Notes: generated by a model from the letters alone, not told the origin. Numbered from the stretch's first letter, positions 9,116 to 17,639 are shown. The stretch: DNA of 64,000 bases from Asticcacaulis currens (GCF_028550395.1 NZ_JAQQKW010000004.1:310001-374000); one strand, 5' to 3'. Numbers and translations: made by a program.

Positions 9116-9505
9116 TTACCTGCAGTAACTGCCTTTGGGTTTCAGTAGTGACGAAAATTGTCTTGGTTCAACGTAATATCGCGCATTTTCAGATTTAACA
9201 TTACCGTCCGCATCAACAAAGTACACACGGCCCCTGTTGCCAATAATTTTTACTTTCACGTTTCTGGAGTCATATATTGATTTTGGCTTATATTCTCTGA
9301 GAGAGGAATGGAAATCCTTAGAATTAATGTAGTATAAACAGCCTCTTTTTTCTATATCACTTTCCGAAGTGGGAACAAAAGGATCTATAGAAAAATCGAA
9401 ATAGAAAACTTCGTAGGTCGCCACCTCTGATCTAGCGACCTCTCCTAAGGGTAAAAGCAATGCGATTGTAAAGATGAAAGGCTTTATCAATTTGTGGGCC
9501 CCCAA
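9116..9505 (-). CDS. Hypothetical secreted protein
   Basis: 129 residues with an N-terminal signal-like stretch (LIKPFIFTIALLLPLGEVARS). The mature part is small and beta-rich, with two cysteines (GCLYYI and a terminal SYCR). The apparent start is a TTG, and an in-frame stop lies four codons upstream, so the true start may be lost or non-standard. The family is unknown. It stands alone in the remnant-rich left arm of the element and could be an orphan immunity or cargo protein. Confidence 0.5.
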   Translation of the reverse strand: MGAHKLIKPFIFTIALLLPLGEVARSEVATYEVFYFDFSIDPFVPTSESDIEKRGCLYYINSKDFHSSLREYKPKSIYDSRNVKVKIIGNRGRVYFVDADGNVKSENARYYVEPRQFSSLLKPKGSYCR

Positions 9506-9670
9506 ATTATCTTGTTAACGACGTAAGCGATCCTTTCAGGCAATCCAGCTTGGCGCCTCATTGGATTTTCATTCGTATTTACATTATTCATTCCGACGTT
9601 GCCCCCTGGAATTGATCCAGTTTAGATTTGGCTCTGGCCCCTAAAAGAGGACCAGAGAATGAAGCGCAGG

Positions 9671-9973
9671 CTAATCTTTCGGCACCCAGTTTCCGCTTTC
9701 CGGGCCCAATGCTGCCTCGACGTGATCACACGCAATGGGGTCGCCATATCCGCTCCACGGCGCGGACGGAGTGATGAGCCACAAGCTATCTCCCGGTCCA
9801 ATCAAGGACTGCAGTTGTTCCATGACGCTCTCAGAAGATTTTTTGGTTCTCACCATTATTGTTGTCGGCGTGAGGATTGCCCAGTCACCTAAGCTTTTAA
9901 CGCTGGCTGAGAATGCAGTTGCGTACCGCTCTTCGACTTCAAAAATAATGAGGAAAGTTGCAGTTTGACCCAT
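9671..9973 (-). CDS. Small hypothetical protein, possible ferredoxin-like fold
   Basis: 100 residues. The order beta strand (TATFLIIFEV), helix (SASVKSLGDW), strand (IMVRTK), helix (SVMEQLQSLI), strand (DSLWLITP) resembles the ferredoxin-like fold of small SinR/Cas2-type proteins. That resemblance is structural guesswork, not a family match, and no CRISPR array or other cas gene is present. Repeat family B begins only five bases upstream of the ATG and supplies a GAGGA ribosome site. The repeat may therefore drive or permit expression. Confidence 0.5.
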   Translation of the reverse strand: MGQTATFLIIFEVEERYATAFSASVKSLGDWAILTPTTIMVRTKKSSESVMEQLQSLIGPGDSLWLITPSAPWSGYGDPIACDHVEAALGPESGNWVPKD

Positions 9974-9978
9974 CTTTT

Positions 9979-10127
9979 TTGATTTTCCTCAAAACTTGAC
10001 CCTCCATGTTTGCTATGGATTGACCCACGCTTCCCCAGATCGTGTAAGGGGTTCATGGCCGAACCAGGGGTCAGCGTGAAACGAAAATTTCAATCTTCAA
10101 AGGGTCAAATTTCTGTGAAACTCAACA
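9979..10127. repeat. Repeat family B, copy 1
   Basis: About 149 bp, running from TTGATTTTCCTCAAAACTTG to GTGAAACTCAACAC, and closely similar along its whole length to 12205-12354 in the same orientation. It contains several GGGTCAA/TGACCC motifs, which occur near the ends of IS21-type elements, so it may be an insertion-sequence terminus. That origin is inferred. The two copies bracket the toxin/immunity-like block at 10149-12130. Confidence 0.7.
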
Positions 10128-10148
10128 CACAGTCACACACCCAAATAT

Positions 10149-10571
10149 TTACATTTGAACTTCCACTCGCTGTTTGTGCTGCGCATCAAGAGGTTTTGAA
10201 GTCCACTTTGCGTGCCCGACCCATCCGTAACCTGACGCGCGCAAGAAATAATTTCTACCAAGAACGAGAGGGCGACTAGCCACGTACTCTGAAAACCCAG
10301 GCGGTACTTCTCCATATACGAGATGTTTTAGCTCAACGCACTTGGGAGAGCTGCTTATTGACCAAATTAAATCGTTTCCATCCAGAACACTTACGCTGTT
10401 AACACAAGGCTTTCTGTAATTCACACCTGATGAAAAGACATGAAAAGACGTCTGCCCATTGCCTTGATCAACCTCGATGTCCAACCCACTTGAACAAGAG
10501 GCAATACTTAGAGCACTTAAAGCGCATAAAATACTAACAATAAAATTTATTTTATTTTTCAGTCTCACCAT
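10149..10571 (-). CDS. Lipoprotein, candidate immunity protein of the Rhs tail
   Basis: 140 residues with a clear lipoprotein signal: basic NKIN, hydrophobic FIVSILCALSALSI, lipobox IASC. The start codon overlaps the stop of the upstream Rhs-tail gene (ATGGTGA), so the two are translationally coupled. In polymorphic-toxin loci the gene directly after the toxin tip is normally its immunity gene. An envelope-anchored immunity protein would fit a toxin acting outside the cytoplasm. The family itself is not recognised, so the role rests on position. Confidence 0.6.
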   Translation of the reverse strand: MVRLKNKINFIVSILCALSALSIASCSSGLDIEVDQGNGQTSFHVFSSGVNYRKPCVNSVSVLDGNDLIWSISSSPKCVELKHLVYGEVPPGFSEYVASRPLVLGRNYFLRASGYGWVGHAKWTSKPLDAQHKQRVEVQM

Positions 10572-11167
10572 TCTTCTTCCCTCATTACATCTGGGATCAG
10601 ACCTCCGGACTTCAACACGACGGAGAACATGTCAGAGGTCGATGAGTCCCCTCTATTTTGCGAATCAACATAGCCTCCGACCACTTGCGCTTGCTGTTCC
10701 TTGCCCAGATCATTAAATTTTGTATCAATGTTGACTTCGGTTATATCATATGAATTTTTGCCAGACATTTTTTTAATTGAATCCGCTGCAATACCCAACG
10801 GCCTAGTTTTATCTGGCGCGTACTTATATTGCCAAACGTGAGTATAATCGGGCGCCAACAGCCCGGGATCGGTTTTCGACAGATCATATGAATAGTAGTT
10901 TTTGTTTACATATATGTTATTCTCGATTGTAATTGCCGGCGAGTCATTCATAAAAGCCACCATAGCTGCAATGTTTCCCGCAGATCCATTCTTGATGTCT
11001 ACTTTGTCAAAGTCTAAATTCCCAAATATCAGCCGAAGGACATCTTTTTCACGGTCCGTTGGGGGCCTCAGACCAGTTGGATCGGCCTTATTGACGGGGT
11101 CTCCGCCTGTGTAAGCATATAGATTGAGGTCATCTTTTGACCCGATGGGGTCGGTTTGTAAAAGCTG
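10565..11167 (-). pseudogene. Truncated Rhs protein: end of core plus C-terminal toxin domain
   Basis: The frame opens just after a TGA at 11168-11170 and reads LLQTDPIGSKDDLNLYAY, then GGDPVNKADPTGLR, the hallmark end of the Rhs core after which variable toxin domains are attached. About 160 residues of non-conserved tip follow, ending DVMREEEW. The rest of the Rhs shell is missing, so this is the orphan tail of a polymorphic toxin, possibly kept as a cassette for recombination. An internal start at 10963 would give a 132-residue protein. The toxin activity is unknown; I see no known nuclease motif. It overlaps the start of the lipoprotein gene at 10149-10571. Confidence 0.7.
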
Positions 11168-11340
11168 TCACCTCTGACGCGGCAGATCGTATCGGGATGG
11201 ATTTTCCCCTGTTGCCTCCGTGGCTTACGGCGCATTTTCGCCGTCGCGATCCACGCGCTGGCTAAAAATCGCCTTGAGGCAGTTTTCTTCAGATTTCAAA
11301 GACCTTTAGGCGAACTTCAGACACGGCTGCACTCGCTCGA

Positions 11341-11616
11341 TCAAACCAATCGCCCGATCATATGATTTACAGGCACCAACCTACTTGAGCGGGGTATTGC
11401 TATTATGATCTGGGCTTCTTTTTGGTGAAAATAGGTGAAGACCCCAGTAATCATCAGAATTACACCAAGCCAGAACATCAAGAACAATGCCGGCCCCACC
11501 CATCTACTCCAAATATAAATCAGCTGAAATAACTCAAAGGACAAATCAGTAACAACAATAGCTGATTGAATTAATCCAATAAAAAATATCACCGTCCCTT
11601 TCTGTTTATTATTCAT
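11341..11616 (-). CDS. Small membrane protein, candidate immunity protein
   Basis: 91 residues from ATG 11616 (MNNKQKGT), with two long hydrophobic segments at about residues 8-28 and 38-60. The start overlaps the end of the upstream gene by eight bases (ATGAATAA), implying translational coupling. The arrangement of a soluble protein followed by a tiny membrane protein mirrors the neighbouring Rhs-tail/lipoprotein pair. Immunity to a membrane- or periplasm-acting toxin is inferred from this. No family is recognised. Confidence 0.55.
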   Translation of the reverse strand: MNNKQKGTVIFFIGLIQSAIVVTDLSFELFQLIYIWSRWVGPALFLMFWLGVILMITGVFTYFHQKEAQIIIAIPRSSRLVPVNHMIGRLV

Positions 11617-12130
11617 TTTTCGCATCCTGAAGTCGGCTCTGCCATGCATCGTCTTTGTTGAGGCGAAATTGGGTCATCTGGCTAGGGTCTCTATCCTTGC
11701 CCCAGTTATCCGAGTTCCCCGCTGACCTGCCTGTAAGATCTTTATAGGCTCCGGCGGCAAAACTGTTGGAATTCGAATGAGCTGTATAGTCTATAGCCGC
11801 TTCGTTGACTGCGTTTGAATACTCTTGATCTTGATTAGCAGCCTCACGCCCGGAAATACCCTCTATTACTGTAGAGTCCAGTATGCTAACTAATTTATTT
11901 CCCTCTTTTATCACTTGAGTATCCTGATTTTTATCCGCAGTTGTGACTTCTGATGTTAGCTTTAGGGTGTCGGTTAGAGCCTTTGCGAAAAACATTATGC
12001 CCTTCGCGTCAGGTCCACCCCGAGCGATCCACTTCTCACCAGTCTCGGAGTCCTCAATTACCACATACATGTGATGAGGTTTGCCCGGAGCAGAACGCCC
12101 TTTCTCAAACACGGAATACTGCATCATCAT
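11609..12130 (-). CDS. Hypothetical protein, candidate toxin tip
   Basis: 173 residues, soluble, with the motif HMYVVIEDSETGEKWIARGGP near the N terminus and a charged, low-hydrophobicity remainder. It begins with three successive ATG codons next to a C-run (12140s) that could mark a frameshift from a longer lost protein. It has no Rhs DPxGL motif. Coupling to a small membrane protein and placement between the two repeat-B copies suggest the toxin part of a second orphan toxin/immunity pair. The biochemical activity is unknown. Confidence 0.55.
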   Translation of the reverse strand: MMMQYSVFEKGRSAPGKPHHMYVVIEDSETGEKWIARGGPDAKGIMFFAKALTDTLKLTSEVTTADKNQDTQVIKEGNKLVSILDSTVIEGISGREAANQDQEYSNAVNEAAIDYTAHSNSNSFAAGAYKDLTGRSAGNSDNWGKDRDPSQMTQFRLNKDDAWQSRLQDAKNE

Positions 12131-12204
12131 ATTTCAAAAGCCCCCCCCCAACGATTTAGTGGTAGATCGGCCAACGACCAATTCCACCTGAAAGTTAATG
12201 ACCG

Positions 12205-12354
12205 TTGATTTTCCTCAAAACTTGCCCCTCCATGTTTTCTGTGGATTGACCCACGCTTCCCCAGATCGTGTAACGGGCTCATGGCTGAACCAAGTGTCAA
12301 CGTGAAACGAAAATTACAAGCTTCAAAGGGTCAGATTTTGGCGAAACTCAACAC
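12205..12354. repeat. Repeat family B, copy 2
   Basis: About 150 bp, matching 9979-10127 in the same orientation from TTGATTTTCCTCAAAACTTG to GCGAAACTCAACACC. Together the copies flank a 2.1-kb block of two coupled gene pairs, an arrangement that could allow deletion or exchange by recombination. Confidence 0.7.
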
Positions 12355-12385
12355 CAAAGTATCACTGATTGATCATGCTCGATTT

Positions 12386-12847
12386 TTACCGCCCAGTATT
12401 TATAATATTCCCCACCCTTTCAACAATTATCTCAGGACTCTCCCTTGATAAGGCAATAGGAATATACTTTGTCTTGCCATTACTTAATTCAAATTGTATA
12501 GAATTTAGCTTGTATATACCGTAATTTATTTTCTTTATAGACACGATTTTAACATCAGACACCGGGACCGATTTTAAAATAGAACTTAAGTAGCATATTT
12601 TTCCCGATTTACAGTATATAATTAATCCGTTGAAAAAAAATGCCCTAATTAAAATAGCTAATAAATATGACAAAGGGTATATACTTATAATCGAGCATAT
12701 AAAAAGCGCACCATACTTTGATGGCTTTATCAAATCGTAACCCAATGCAAACTCAGAGAATAACAACAAGGGAGAGGTTAATGATAAAAATGCAAAAAGC
12801 GGAAGACCAGTTAACAATTTTATATAAGAAACTCTAGATATCGGCAT
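12386..12847 (-). CDS. Hypothetical membrane protein
   Basis: 153 residues, very AT-rich. Two or three hydrophobic segments at the N-terminal half (about 10-32, 44-70) precede a cytoplasmic-looking C-terminal domain with a beta pattern (KIVSIKKINYGIYKLNSIQF). This resembles small bacterial PH-like membrane proteins, though I cannot name the family. The ATG at 12847 follows a GGGGAATAG stretch. Its base composition differs strongly from the tra genes that follow, indicating separate acquisition. Confidence 0.55.
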   Translation of the reverse strand: MPISRVSYIKLLTGLPLFAFLSLTSPLLLFSEFALGYDLIKPSKYGALFICSIISIYPLSYLLAILIRAFFFNGLIIYCKSGKICYLSSILKSVPVSDVKIVSIKKINYGIYKLNSIQFELSNGKTKYIPIALSRESPEIIVERVGNIINTGR

Positions 12848-13261
12848 TCTCTATTCCCCTCCGTATCTTTACCGGCTTGCGCGGCCATTTCGCCAGCCGC
12901 ATCACAAGCACCGGCCGCCCCCTTGCACTAAGCGCAACCCTAGCACAGGGTTGTGCAAATCCAAGATGCTCGCGATTTTCATTGCCAATTCAGCTGACCG
13001 GGAAGCAGGAGGTTTCTCAGAACAGAGGGAGCGCCCGCCCTACATCCCGATGTCACATTTGCGCTGCCTCACGTAACGACCTCAGGCGGTGGCAAGGTGA
13101 ACTCTTTCTCCCTATTCTCCCACGCCTTGTCGCGCTCAGTGCCTTCGGTAACGGCGTATGATGATCATCGCCAAGGTTGCGATCCGCCATGGCCTAGGCC
13201 TCAGATAGGGTCTGCGTCTGATCGAAGCCACGTAAGGATGATTTCAACCTGGAGCCCGGCG
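12848..13261. other. 414-bp stretch without a supported gene
   Basis: GC content returns to tra-like values here. Several short frames exist on both strands, one of 49 codons on the minus strand starting near 13190, but none has a ribosome site or a recognised family. It may be the degraded end of the mobilization operon. Confidence 0.4.
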
Positions 13262-13978
13262 CTACGGCGCTACTGTAATGCTGCATTTTTGAGCCGCCCC
13301 TCTCTTCTTTGCCAACTCTCGGCAGCGGCCTAAGGCCTGACTGTTCTTCTCTCTTAATTTCTCACCGTGGACAATTGCAGCCCAGGCCTCGGGCTTTTCC
13401 GCCTGCATCAGGACCGCACCTGCCTCCCACCGGTCGGTCCCCACCAATGCAGCGGCTACCTGGGTTCTGACTTCCAGCGGCAGCAGTCTCGGCAACACGA
13501 ACAACACCAGTAGAACGCCTGCCAGCAACCCGAGACCGCCGACAGCTATCAAATGCGTCCACCGCCTCTGCCGATCCTGTAGATTCCTTGTGATCCGTTC
13601 GAGCGTAAAGGCGGCACTGTCAAAGCGTTGGGCCTTTTGCTCCAGCGTTTTGACCGCGGCCCACACCACGTTCGCGCCTGCCCGCTCGAAAGCCTGAACG
13701 CCTCCCTTAAGCATCGGCGTGGTCTCCATGGCCTTCAACCTGTCAGCGATGTTTACGCACACCTCCTTGAGCCCAGCCAGATCCTGTCCGAGGTCGGGCC
13801 TCGCCCGAAGGGCTTCGACCTGATCGAACAGGGCCTCCACGCCCTGCCGGATAAGCTTCAGCTCCGCCGCTGTCGCCGTGCCGCGCTTGTCGATCGCTTT
13901 GCGCAGCCCATCAAACGCTTTTGTGGCGGCCTCCGCCTCATCAGTGGTGCTGCCCTTAGGCCACGTGTCGTCCTCCAT
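13262..13978 (-). CDS. DUF6118-like protein downstream of traA
   Basis: 238 residues. An acidic N terminus is followed by a long helical, probably coiled-coil region (residues ~15-140). A single hydrophobic segment (LIAVGGLGLLAGVLLVLFVLP, ~143-163) and a short C-terminal domain ending in cysteine-containing KKRGAAQKC come next. This layout fits the DUF6118 family often found next to relaxase genes in Caulobacterales and Sphingomonadales elements. It starts 11 bp after traA ends on the same strand, so they form an operon. Its role in transfer is unknown; membrane anchoring near the relaxosome is a reasonable guess. Confidence 0.65.
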   Translation of the reverse strand: MEDDTWPKGSTTDEAEAATKAFDGLRKAIDKRGTATAAELKLIRQGVEALFDQVEALRARPDLGQDLAGLKEVCVNIADRLKAMETTPMLKGGVQAFERAGANVVWAAVKTLEQKAQRFDSAAFTLERITRNLQDRQRRWTHLIAVGGLGLLAGVLLVLFVLPRLLPLEVRTQVAAALVGTDRWEAGAVLMQAEKPEAWAAIVHGEKLREKNSQALGRCRELAKKRGAAQKCSITVAP

Positions 13979-13989
13979 GATCTCCCCCT

Positions 13990-16900
13990 CTACAGCTCAA
14001 ACCCCCGGTCTCGTTCCAAGCCGCGCTGAAGCTTCCGCTCAAGCTCCCGGCTGAGACTGTCCCGGCTCTGTTCCAGCCCAAGACCCAGCTCCTTGCGCCG
14101 GTAACGCAGGTGGGATTCCATCTGCGGATCACGAGCGATCTCCCTCGCCGTCTCCTGCATCCGCTGCTTAAGGGCCTTCCGCGCATCCGCGTGCTGCCAG
14201 CCTCTGAGACGGTCATGCTGTTCGCTCAGGGCCTTCCAGCGTCCAACCATGCGATCTGCCCGGACAGCCGGTTCAGCGAGGGCCTGACGCTCCTCCGCCA
14301 TGCCCTTGATCAGGGCCTGTGTTCTCGCCTCCCCAGTCATTTCCGTTGCGGCGCGCCGCATGCCGGGTGCGTGTTCGAGGCCCGAGGCCATGACACTGGC
14401 CGCGCCGGGCTGGGTCTTTTCGAGGGGTTCTGCCGCCTGCTTCAGTGCCTGCTTCTGGCCTTCGAGGACTGGCAGTCCCTTTTGCTCCATTTTCTGGATG
14501 TCGCCATAAGCGCGGGCATAGCGATCGGTGGCCTTCTCCAGTGGCGAGCGGCTTCCGGAATAGGGCAACTTTGTCTCAGGCTTTTGTGTCCGCCAAACCT
14601 TATGAGCGTCCCGATCCCCGTTGGTGTCGGCATCGAAGTCTTCGTTTTTATCGGCCACAGGCAGCTTCAGCCCGGCGAAGATATCGCGCTTTTGAGGTGC
14701 GGGTTCGTTGTCTCTGTGGGTGTCGGTGTCGGTCACCGGCAGTTTCAAGCCCGCAAAGATGTCGCGCCTTATCTGGGGCGCTGCCCCTGCATCGACGCTT
14801 CGGTCTCGCTCCTGCCTCGCCTCTGACCCTGCCGCCGCCGCTGCCTCTGGCCCTGGCTCCGGGACCGCCCATTGCCTTGCGGGATAGATGATCTCGCCGT
14901 CCATGCCACGGCGCTGTGCGAAGCCTGCAGTGCCTGTGGCTGGCTGTCCGGTGTCATGGCGTCGGCCTCTTGAATCCACATAGTCCAGAACCGTTTCCTT
15001 GGCTCCGGACCGGCTTAAGCTTCTGGTCAGGTCCCTGTGATTATCAAACTGATCCTGACCCGCATAGAGGGTGGCCTCGTCCCTGTGCCGAGTCATGGAG
15101 ACATAGGTCATGTGCCGGTCCATGGTATCTGAGGCCAGCACATAGGCCCGGTCTACCGTGGCCCCCTGCGTCTTATGGATGGTGGTGGCATAGCCGTGGT
15201 CGAAGGCCTTGTACTCTCTCGTGTTGATCTCAACTGTCTTTTGGCTGTCATCAGGCCGCACGGTGATCCTGCCGTTCTCGATGCGCTCAACCGTTCCCAG
15301 CGTGCCGTTCTTCACACCCATCTCGCGGTCATTCTGCAGGAAGACCAGACGGTCGCCTTCCGTGAAGTGACGTTCTCCGTCGTCGGTGCTGAAGGTGACG
15401 TCTTCGCCCTTCAGATGTCCCCTCACCTTAAGCTCCTCACGGATGCCGTCATTGAGCTCGCGCACATCCACACGCCGATGGGCCATGGCCGCGCGTGAGC
15501 CCTCTGGCCGAGCCTCGACGTCGTTCACATAGTCCCGGACAAGTGCGGTTGTTGCTTCGTTTTGGTCGGCTTTCAGATGCACATGGCCATGGTTTATGTA
15601 AGCTGCCAGTCCTTGCCCTGTGCGCTGGGTGGCAAACGCTTTGGAGGCGTCTTTCTGCCAGTCGCTGCGCTGGCGCCGGATGTCCTCTACCGAGGCATAA
15701 CCCACCTGTTCGGCAATGGCCCGGAAGGGCGCGCCGGCACCAATGGCCTGAAGCTGCTCGTGGTCTCCCACCAGCACCAGCTTGGCTCCTGTGCGTTCGG
15801 CCTCCGATACAAACCGGTCCATCTGGCGTGAGCCGATCATACCGGCTTCGTCGATGACCAGAACATCGCGTGGGCCAAGCTCAGACGTGCCCATCTTCCA
15901 GCGCGTATCCCACGACGCCAGTGTGCGTCCTTCTATGCCGGCACTCTCCTCGAGACTGGCTACAGCTTTACCGGCCAGGGCCGCGCCATGCACGGTGTAG
16001 CCTTGCGCTTCCCAGGCCTCTTTGGCTGCCGACAAAAGCGTGCTTTTGCCGGCGCCGGCAAACCCCACAACGACCGCTATCTGAGCATCACCGGTGATGT
16101 GACGTACCGCGTCCTTTTGCTCTCCGCTCATGCCGACATCTCTGAGCCGGCGGGCGCGTTCTGTGGCGGATATGTCCTCTGGCAAACCGGCAGAAGCGCT
16201 GCGCCTGATCGCCTCGTCCTGACGGGCTATCGCACGGTCTATGTGACGGTCTGCGACGACGTGATCTGTACGCTGCGCCATGGCCTCGACATGGCTGGCC
16301 ATGCGCGTTTCCAGTTCGACGAGTTCGCGGGTGGAATAGCGCGTACCGTCAGGGCCTTCGGCCAGCCGCACCAGTTCATCTGAGGCCATTACCTTTGTGA
16401 AGAGGGACTGATATTCTGAGGCGTCCTCATTGATGTAGCGATGCAGCGTACGGGCGATATCCTTGCGGTCGAAGACGCTCTTCTCTCCGGTGATCAGGGT
16501 CAGCACCTGATTGGGGTTTTGGCGGATCAGATCGGCATTGCGCGCCCTCGCCTCTTCGGCCAGCCGTTCGCGTGAGACTTCCTCCCCCTTACGTTCGATC
16601 TGTGTGGCGTGCACACCCACATGCTGGGTGGGTTCAATTTCCAGGCCCCGTTCCTCATGTGAGCGGTGATCAATGCGGATGTCATGGCCCGCATTGGCGA
16701 GGGCATGATTGGTGCGTTCTTCCCACTCCAGACGCAGGGCTTTGAGTTGTTGGTCCGTAGTCAGCCGATCAAGGGCCTTCAGCCATTTGTTTTCGCGTTC
16801 AAGGTCGCTCTTGTCGCCGAGGCCATCAGGGCCAACGGTACGGGTGGTCAGGAGGATATGGGCATGGTGATTGCGCACATCCATGGCCTCATCCGGCGCA

Positions 16901-17277
16901 TGGATAGCAAAGTCCACGGCCACACCGTATTTATTTGCAACTGACTGCGAGAACTCTCTGACCAGTTCCAGGCGCTGGTCTGCGTTTAGTTCATGCGGCA
17001 GGGCGACTTCGATCTCACGCGCGACGCGGGCATCTTTGCGCTTCTCCGCTGTCTCAGCGGCATTCCATAGTTGCTCGCGGTCACGTGCCCAGTTGGCCTC
17101 TACGCCTTCGGGCAGGACTATCTCCGTATGCTCCACCCCGCCTTTGCGTGTGTAGTCATGCGTGAGGCCATCGCGTTCGTTGGTGAGTCTGGTGCCGGAC
17201 CTATAAGCAGCAGCGGCCACGGCAGAGCGACCCGAACCGCGGGCTATGGGTTTCATGCTCAGGTGGTAGATGGCCAT
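13990..17277 (-). CDS. traA: Ti-type conjugative relaxase/helicase TraA (MOBQ)
   Basis: 1095 residues, within the usual 1000-1100 for TraA. The N-terminal ~220 residues are a MobA/MobL relaxase domain: AIYHLSMKPIARGSGRSAV with the early Tyr/His region, and the metal-binding histidine motif HHAHILLTT near residue 138. A RecD-like helicase follows, with Walker A GFAGAGKST near residue 405, Walker B VLVIDEAGMI, and the LVGDHEQLQ motif. Family members nick one strand at oriT, stay bound to the 5' end and unwind the DNA for export. The gene is divergent from traD/traG. The intergenic region contains an RSF1010-like nick site, which matches the MOBQ class. Confidence 0.93.
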   Translation of the reverse strand: MAIYHLSMKPIARGSGRSAVAAAAYRSGTRLTNERDGLTHDYTRKGGVEHTEIVLPEGVEANWARDREQLWNAAETAEKRKDARVAREIEVALPHELNADQRLELVREFSQSVANKYGVAVDFAIHAPDEAMDVRNHHAHILLTTRTVGPDGLGDKSDLERENKWLKALDRLTTDQQLKALRLEWEERTNHALANAGHDIRIDHRSHEERGLEIEPTQHVGVHATQIERKGEEVSRERLAEEARARNADLIRQNPNQVLTLITGEKSVFDRKDIARTLHRYINEDASEYQSLFTKVMASDELVRLAEGPDGTRYSTRELVELETRMASHVEAMAQRTDHVVADRHIDRAIARQDEAIRRSASAGLPEDISATERARRLRDVGMSGEQKDAVRHITGDAQIAVVVGFAGAGKSTLLSAAKEAWEAQGYTVHGAALAGKAVASLEESAGIEGRTLASWDTRWKMGTSELGPRDVLVIDEAGMIGSRQMDRFVSEAERTGAKLVLVGDHEQLQAIGAGAPFRAIAEQVGYASVEDIRRQRSDWQKDASKAFATQRTGQGLAAYINHGHVHLKADQNEATTALVRDYVNDVEARPEGSRAAMAHRRVDVRELNDGIREELKVRGHLKGEDVTFSTDDGERHFTEGDRLVFLQNDREMGVKNGTLGTVERIENGRITVRPDDSQKTVEINTREYKAFDHGYATTIHKTQGATVDRAYVLASDTMDRHMTYVSMTRHRDEATLYAGQDQFDNHRDLTRSLSRSGAKETVLDYVDSRGRRHDTGQPATGTAGFAQRRGMDGEIIYPARQWAVPEPGPEAAAAAGSEARQERDRSVDAGAAPQIRRDIFAGLKLPVTDTDTHRDNEPAPQKRDIFAGLKLPVADKNEDFDADTNGDRDAHKVWRTQKPETKLPYSGSRSPLEKATDRYARAYGDIQKMEQKGLPVLEGQKQALKQAAEPLEKTQPGAASVMASGLEHAPGMRRAATEMTGEARTQALIKGMAEERQALAEPAVRADRMVGRWKALSEQHDRLRGWQHADARKALKQRMQETAREIARDPQMESHLRYRRKELGLGLEQSRDSLSRELERKLQRGLERDRGFEL

Positions 17278-17425
17278 GATCCGCTCTCAGGCTAAATCCA
17301 GACGACACGCCAGAACACTCAGAGACAAACACGAACGCCACGGTCACTGTGAACGCAAAGCGGGACCCCATCCCCGCGAGAACAGACAACGCCGACGCTA
17401 CCGTAAGCTACGCCACATATGGGGT

Positions 17426-17444
17426 GCGGGGGCGGTGCCCCCGC
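17426..17444. repeat. GC-rich palindrome next to oriT
   Basis: Perfect 8-bp arms GCGGGGGC / GCCCCCGC around GGT. The wider context (ATGGGGTGC, palindrome, GCGTCTT) closely resembles the palindrome at 53061-53081 near the iterons. Could be a terminator for the divergent gene or a dispersed plasmid-associated repeat. Confidence 0.55.
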
Positions 17445-17485
17445 GTCTTGCCTTCTCTTCGCATCGCCATGCCGATGCCGCGCCT

Positions 17486-17515
17486 GAGTTGCGAAGCAAC
17501 TCGTAAGTGCGCCCT
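17486..17515 (+). other. oriT: Candidate origin of transfer (RSF1010/Q type)
   Basis: An inverted repeat GAGTTGC-GAA-GCAACTC is followed at once by GTAAGTGCGCCCT. This is the arrangement of RSF1010/R1162 oriT: hairpin, then the TAAGTGCGCCCT nick region, with the nick expected after TAAGTGCG, near base 17511. It lies in the 507-bp gap between the divergent traA and traD genes, the usual position in Ti-like transfer regions, and fits the MOBQ relaxase encoded beside it. Strong by motif and position, untested by experiment. Confidence 0.85.
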
Positions 17516-17590
17516 TCAAACCCCTCGCTTCGCCGGGTTTCTCAGGTGTGCTGCGCGGTTTGCGCGCGTCCGGCCAGGCCGGATTATCAG

Positions 17591-17639
17591 GACGATACCA
17601 CAACAGGCATTGCGCGCAATGGTGGTATTTGTTATCGTC
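17591..17639. repeat. Nested inverted repeat in the oriT/promoter region
   Basis: A perfect palindrome CATTGCGCGCAATG (17608-17621) is enclosed by ATACCAC / GTGGTAT and, further out, GACGATA / TATCGTC. It sits ~75 bp from the nick region and upstream of traD. It could be an accessory relaxosome site or the operator that controls the divergent tra promoters. Confidence 0.55.
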
